This document shows, piece by piece, positions 61,925 through 64,000 of a stretch of DNA of 64,000 nucleotides. The translations under genes and the position numbers were made by a program. The DNA is taken from contig NZ_CP117430.1 in the NCBI RefSeq assembly GCF_030687395.1, positions 124,001 through 188,000 of the forward strand. Direction: 5' to 3'. The stretch comes from Pseudomonas wuhanensis (GTDB lineage Bacteria; Pseudomonadota; Gammaproteobacteria; Pseudomonadales; Pseudomonadaceae). The notes under the pieces are model-generated. The model searched no databases, was not told the origin of the DNA, and saw nothing but the letters and a program-made list of their open reading frames with translations. Positions within the stretch are counted from its first letter, which is position 1; each line of letters begins with the position of its first letter.

Positions 61925-62920
61925 ATGGAAGTGGCCAGGTTTTTTAGTTGTGTGTGCGTACTTGTATCAATCATCGGTTTTGCATCACAACCGGTGTCAG
62001 CCAATGACCTACAAACCATCGATCAAATGCATCCACCGGTGGTGGCTTCGGTGGGTGAGCAGAAAATCACGGTATTTTTCTTGAAGAACACGCTCAAAGG
62101 TCAGACGACAGGCGCGTACGTTCCCAATGGTGAAGTTTTCTACGCAACGATGAGTGCTACGAAACCAGAACTCACTTATGTGGCGCCGGTCATTGGCGAA
62201 CAGATAGTGTCGGTGTTCTTCTTCGAGCGTAAATTTCCTGAGCGAGCGGGGAAGTCCCTGTATGTGCTCACGAAAAACAAGGAGTCGGCCCGCTTCGAGG
62301 GCTACTCCTATTCGACGCTGGAGTTACCACTGATTAAGGGCGGGGATCAGTTGTCTTTGCGATTTTTTCGCGGTGATCCGCCAGATCCCGAATTGCAGGA
62401 CTGTCGCGACGGGCGAGACCTGGAAGGGGGGGCAGATCTTGAGTGTGCTTACAAGGATGCGGCGAGTATTAAAAAGCGTCTGGCAGACTTGGATGCAAAG
62501 ATTATTGCGGATTCAAAACTGGAACATGGCATCAGCCAGGAGCCGCGCAAAATCGGTGGTAACGCGGCCGATATTGCTTGTCCCTCGAACGAGTTTTCAG
62601 CGTTCCTCGCAGCTTTTTCCGAGCGCGCAGACGTGCAAAAAACGTTCGTTCAACAGCCGCTGCAACTTGTCACGACTGTGGCGGGAGATCCCGAGCCTGA
62701 GATGGAAAAGCGCAGTGTCAGCGGCGATCAGATCAAGTTTCCAATCATCCCGGATCGTGTGAAACGAGAGGCCGATGGTCTTACGTTGACCGTCAAGGAC
62801 GAGCGGGGCAACAACGCCACGGCGATCCTGCAGAAGCCGGATACCGATTATGTCTTCGAGTATCAGTTTGTTCGTGGGCAATGTTGGCGGCTTGCAAAAG
62901 TCTCGGATTTTTCACTTTAG
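61925..62920 (+). CDS. Exported protein sharing a domain with the gene at 51967
   Basis: Exported protein of 331 aa with a signal peptide (to about residue 27). Residues about 25-165 form a first domain I do not recognise. The C-terminal region (about 215-331) repeats the N-terminal domain of the 51967-53010 protein: CPSNEFSAFLAAFSERADVQKTF aligns with CPSGNFAEFAQVFSSQPEIQKAF, and YVFEYQFVRGQCWRLAKVSDFSL with KVFVFKHGDCWVLDRVEDWSL. The two relatives bracket the effector and TPR genes. ATG 61925 follows CAGGGAAGTGA. Candidate immunity or accessory protein. Confidence 0.68.
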   Translation: MEVARFFSCVCVLVSIIGFASQPVSANDLQTIDQMHPPVVASVGEQKITVFFLKNTLKGQTTGAYVPNGEVFYATMSATKPELTYVAPVIGEQIVSVFFFERKFPERAGKSLYVLTKNKESARFEGYSYSTLELPLIKGGDQLSLRFFRGDPPDPELQDCRDGRDLEGGADLECAYKDAASIKKRLADLDAKIIADSKLEHGISQEPRKIGGNAADIACPSNEFSAFLAAFSERADVQKTFVQQPLQLVTTVAGDPEPEMEKRSVSGDQIKFPIIPDRVKREADGLTLTVKDERGNNATAILQKPDTDYVFEYQFVRGQCWRLAKVSDFSL

Positions 62921-62983
62921 GCATGCGGTAAGCTCTACTGAGAGCACGACATCGTTTTCAAAAAAATGAGATCAGAGGGATCT

Positions 62984-63406
62984 GTGAAGAAGTTATTTTT
63001 AATGCTGTTGTTGGTATTGCCGCTGACGGCCCGTAGTGAGATCACAACACAGGTCTCGTGTTTCCGTTCGCTGGAAGGTAAAAACATCAATTTCGAATTC
63101 AGAACCTATTACGACTCGGTTACCCAATGGAGCGGCACTGGGGTTAGGTATAGCAAGTCGAAGAAGGCCATTTCTCTAGTCCATCGAAGCACCGAGCAAG
63201 AAATCCTGGCAGAGGATCGGCCCTATCAATTCACGACAACTTGGGTGGAAGTTTCCGAGGGGGCGCTGACGGGTGAGTATGAGATGGTCCGTCAGGGTGC
63301 TCGGATCTATGGGATGACCTATACGAATTACAAATCCGGTAAGAAATATTCGTTCGATCAAGATATCAGCATGGAGGCGTCACCAGAGACAGGCTGTCAG
63401 TGGTGA
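62984..63406 (+). CDS. Small exported protein at the end of the array
   Basis: Protein of 140 aa from GTG 62984, which has GAGGG six bases upstream and gives a clean signal peptide (KKLFLMLLLVLPLTARS). ATG 62966 would add six non-signal residues. The mature part is a short beta-rich domain with two cysteines (VSCFRSL near the start, GCQW at the end), possibly one disulfide. No family is recognised. It ends 12 nt before a strong terminator and closes island III. Confidence 0.62.
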   Translation: MKKLFLMLLLVLPLTARSEITTQVSCFRSLEGKNINFEFRTYYDSVTQWSGTGVRYSKSKKAISLVHRSTEQEILAEDRPYQFTTTWVEVSEGALTGEYEMVRQGARIYGMTYTNYKSGKKYSFDQDISMEASPETGCQW

Positions 63407-63418
63407 GTCGAGATTATC

Positions 63419-63450
63419 GAGAAAGGGGACTCAACGTCCCCTTTCTCTTT
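63419..63450 (+). terminator. Rho-independent terminator of island III
   Basis: Perfect 12-bp stem (GAGAAAGGGGAC with its complement) and a 5-nt loop, followed by TTTCTG, 12 nt after the last array gene. It may also serve the convergent DUF6124 gene ending at 63462. Confidence 0.9.
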
Positions 63451-63461
63451 CTGTGGTCCCT

Positions 63462-63842
63462 TTATGCCTTAGCCCGATGCTCCGCCGGATTCGGCGAATC
63501 GATATGATCCAGCGCTCGCTCCACCAACAACTGCACCCCATCCGCCATTCTGCTGAGCGCCAGGGCGACTGAGCGGCGGGTGCCTTCGATGTCATCGGCC
63601 AGGTCGGCGGCGATGGCGCTGATGGACTTCAGGTCTTCGGAGGCGTTGGCCAGGAGGGCTTCGGTGTCGATGTCGGGGGAGACGGTGAAGAGTTTGCCTT
63701 TGCGCTTGGGTTTTTCGTTGGGTGGCGGGGCGAAATGGTGGTCGAGGGCGCGTTCGGCGGCTTCGTGGAGTTTTCTGGAATCGAAGGATTCGTAGGGGGA
63801 TGTGGCTGGGTTTTCTGGGGGATTCGGTGTTGGCTTGATCAT
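63462..63842 (-). CDS. DUF6124-family protein
   Basis: Small cytoplasmic protein of 126 aa. The start MIKPTPNPPENPATSPYESFDSRKLHEAAERALDHHF is typical of a widespread Pseudomonas hypothetical family (DUF6124, formerly treated with DUF3077-like proteins), and the C-terminal half is a helical segment (LANASEDLKSISAIAADLADDIEGTRR). The frame is open to 63926, but homology starts at ATG 63842, with AGGAAG upstream. Function unknown. It is convergent with the T6SS array and probably marks its right boundary. Confidence 0.82.
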   Translation of the reverse strand: MIKPTPNPPENPATSPYESFDSRKLHEAAERALDHHFAPPPNEKPKRKGKLFTVSPDIDTEALLANASEDLKSISAIAADLADDIEGTRRSVALALSRMADGVQLLVERALDHIDSPNPAEHRAKA

Positions 63843-63903
63843 AGATGTTAACTTCCTGGAGTTAAGAGGCTGACACCGTTTCTCTTTGCACTTCGAAAGG
63901 GGT

Positions 63904-63976
63904 GGCAGCTGTGCGTTGGTGTGCAAGACCGGTCCAGGTGCCCGGCAGACCCGAAGGTCTCCGACGCACAGCCGCC
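63904..63976 (-). ncRNA. Structured leader, C4-antisense-RNA-like
   Basis: On the minus strand, 62 nt before the DUF6124 start, a 13-bp outer stem pairs 63904-63916 with 63964-63976 (one mismatch) around two inner hairpins. One is a perfect AGACC/GGTCT stem with a tetraloop at 63947-63960; the other is GC-rich (ACCGG...CCGG) at 63928-63945. The layout and the GAGACCTTCGGGTCT core resemble C4-type antisense RNAs reported upstream of such Pseudomonas genes. The class assignment is from memory; the folding is seen in the sequence. Confidence 0.5.
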
Positions 63977-64000
63977 ATAACGATCCGCGAGCATAGGAAA

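Noticed and set aside
61893..62084. 63-aa frame before the 61925 gene
   Set aside because: Overlaps the start of the signal-peptide-bearing gene in another frame and has no ribosome-binding site.

Overview
The window is GC-rich chromosomal DNA from a Pseudomonas, most likely of the P. fluorescens lineage. The evidence is gene order matching the HSI-I and HSI-II type VI secretion (T6SS) loci of P. aeruginosa, Pseudomonas-typical DUF2388 and DUF6124 proteins, and a REP-like palindrome. It is almost entirely T6SS: parts of two different machines plus three effector islands. I see no tRNA, rRNA, CRISPR array or prophage.

Layout. (1) 6-17212, + strand: the regulatory and membrane-complex half of an H1-like T6SS (fha, tssJ, tssK, tssL, tssM, tagF, pppA, ppkA, tagT, tagS, tagR, tagQ). 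The sheath and baseplate half (tssA-B-C-hcp-E-F-G-clpV) is absent and presumably lies divergently left of the window. (2) 17314-23985, - strand: effector island I, with vgrG, a DUF4123 adaptor, an immunity-like lipoprotein, a class-3 lipase effector, a DUF2388 protein and a decayed second vgrG fragment. (3) 23986-24713: a 728-bp divergent intergenic region. (4) 24714-49902, + strand: an H2-like T6SS (tssA, B, C, E, F, G, clpV, a sigma-54 activator, a 46-aa lipoprotein, fha, tssJ, K, L, M, a phosphatase and a kinase), with no hcp. Its core operon is split between tssE and tssF by effector island II (28741-33483): a PAAR protein, an alpha/beta-hydrolase and about eight small, mostly membrane, proteins, some in a duplicated cassette. 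(5) 49931-63406: effector island III, with vgrG, a 1047-aa multidomain peptidoglycan hydrolase and an array of exported candidate immunity proteins (three TPR paralogues, two proteins sharing another domain, one small protein). One array gene is split by an IS66-family element with intact inverted repeats and an 8-bp target duplication. A strong terminator closes the array. (6) 63462-64000, - strand: a DUF6124 gene behind a structured, C4-antisense-RNA-like leader.

How the parts work together. In cluster 1, TagQRST is expected to sense envelope signals and activate the kinase PpkA, which phosphorylates Fha; PppA and TagF oppose firing. In cluster 2, a soluble kinase/phosphatase pair and a second Fha appear to play a similar part, and the sigma-54 activator probably controls hcp/vgrG transcription. 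VgrG, PAAR and DUF4123 proteins load the effectors (lipase, hydrolase, wall hydrolase), and the co-transcribed exported or membrane proteins probably protect the producer and its siblings.

The most notable observations are the three-module wall hydrolase with a canonical EF-hand, the two expanded immunity arrays (one with a duplicated and apparently fused cassette, one with a reconstructable IS66 disruption), a one-base frameshift near the end of clpV, and a vgrG relic showing past recombination. Functions are inferred from family knowledge and sequence motifs; no database search was run.
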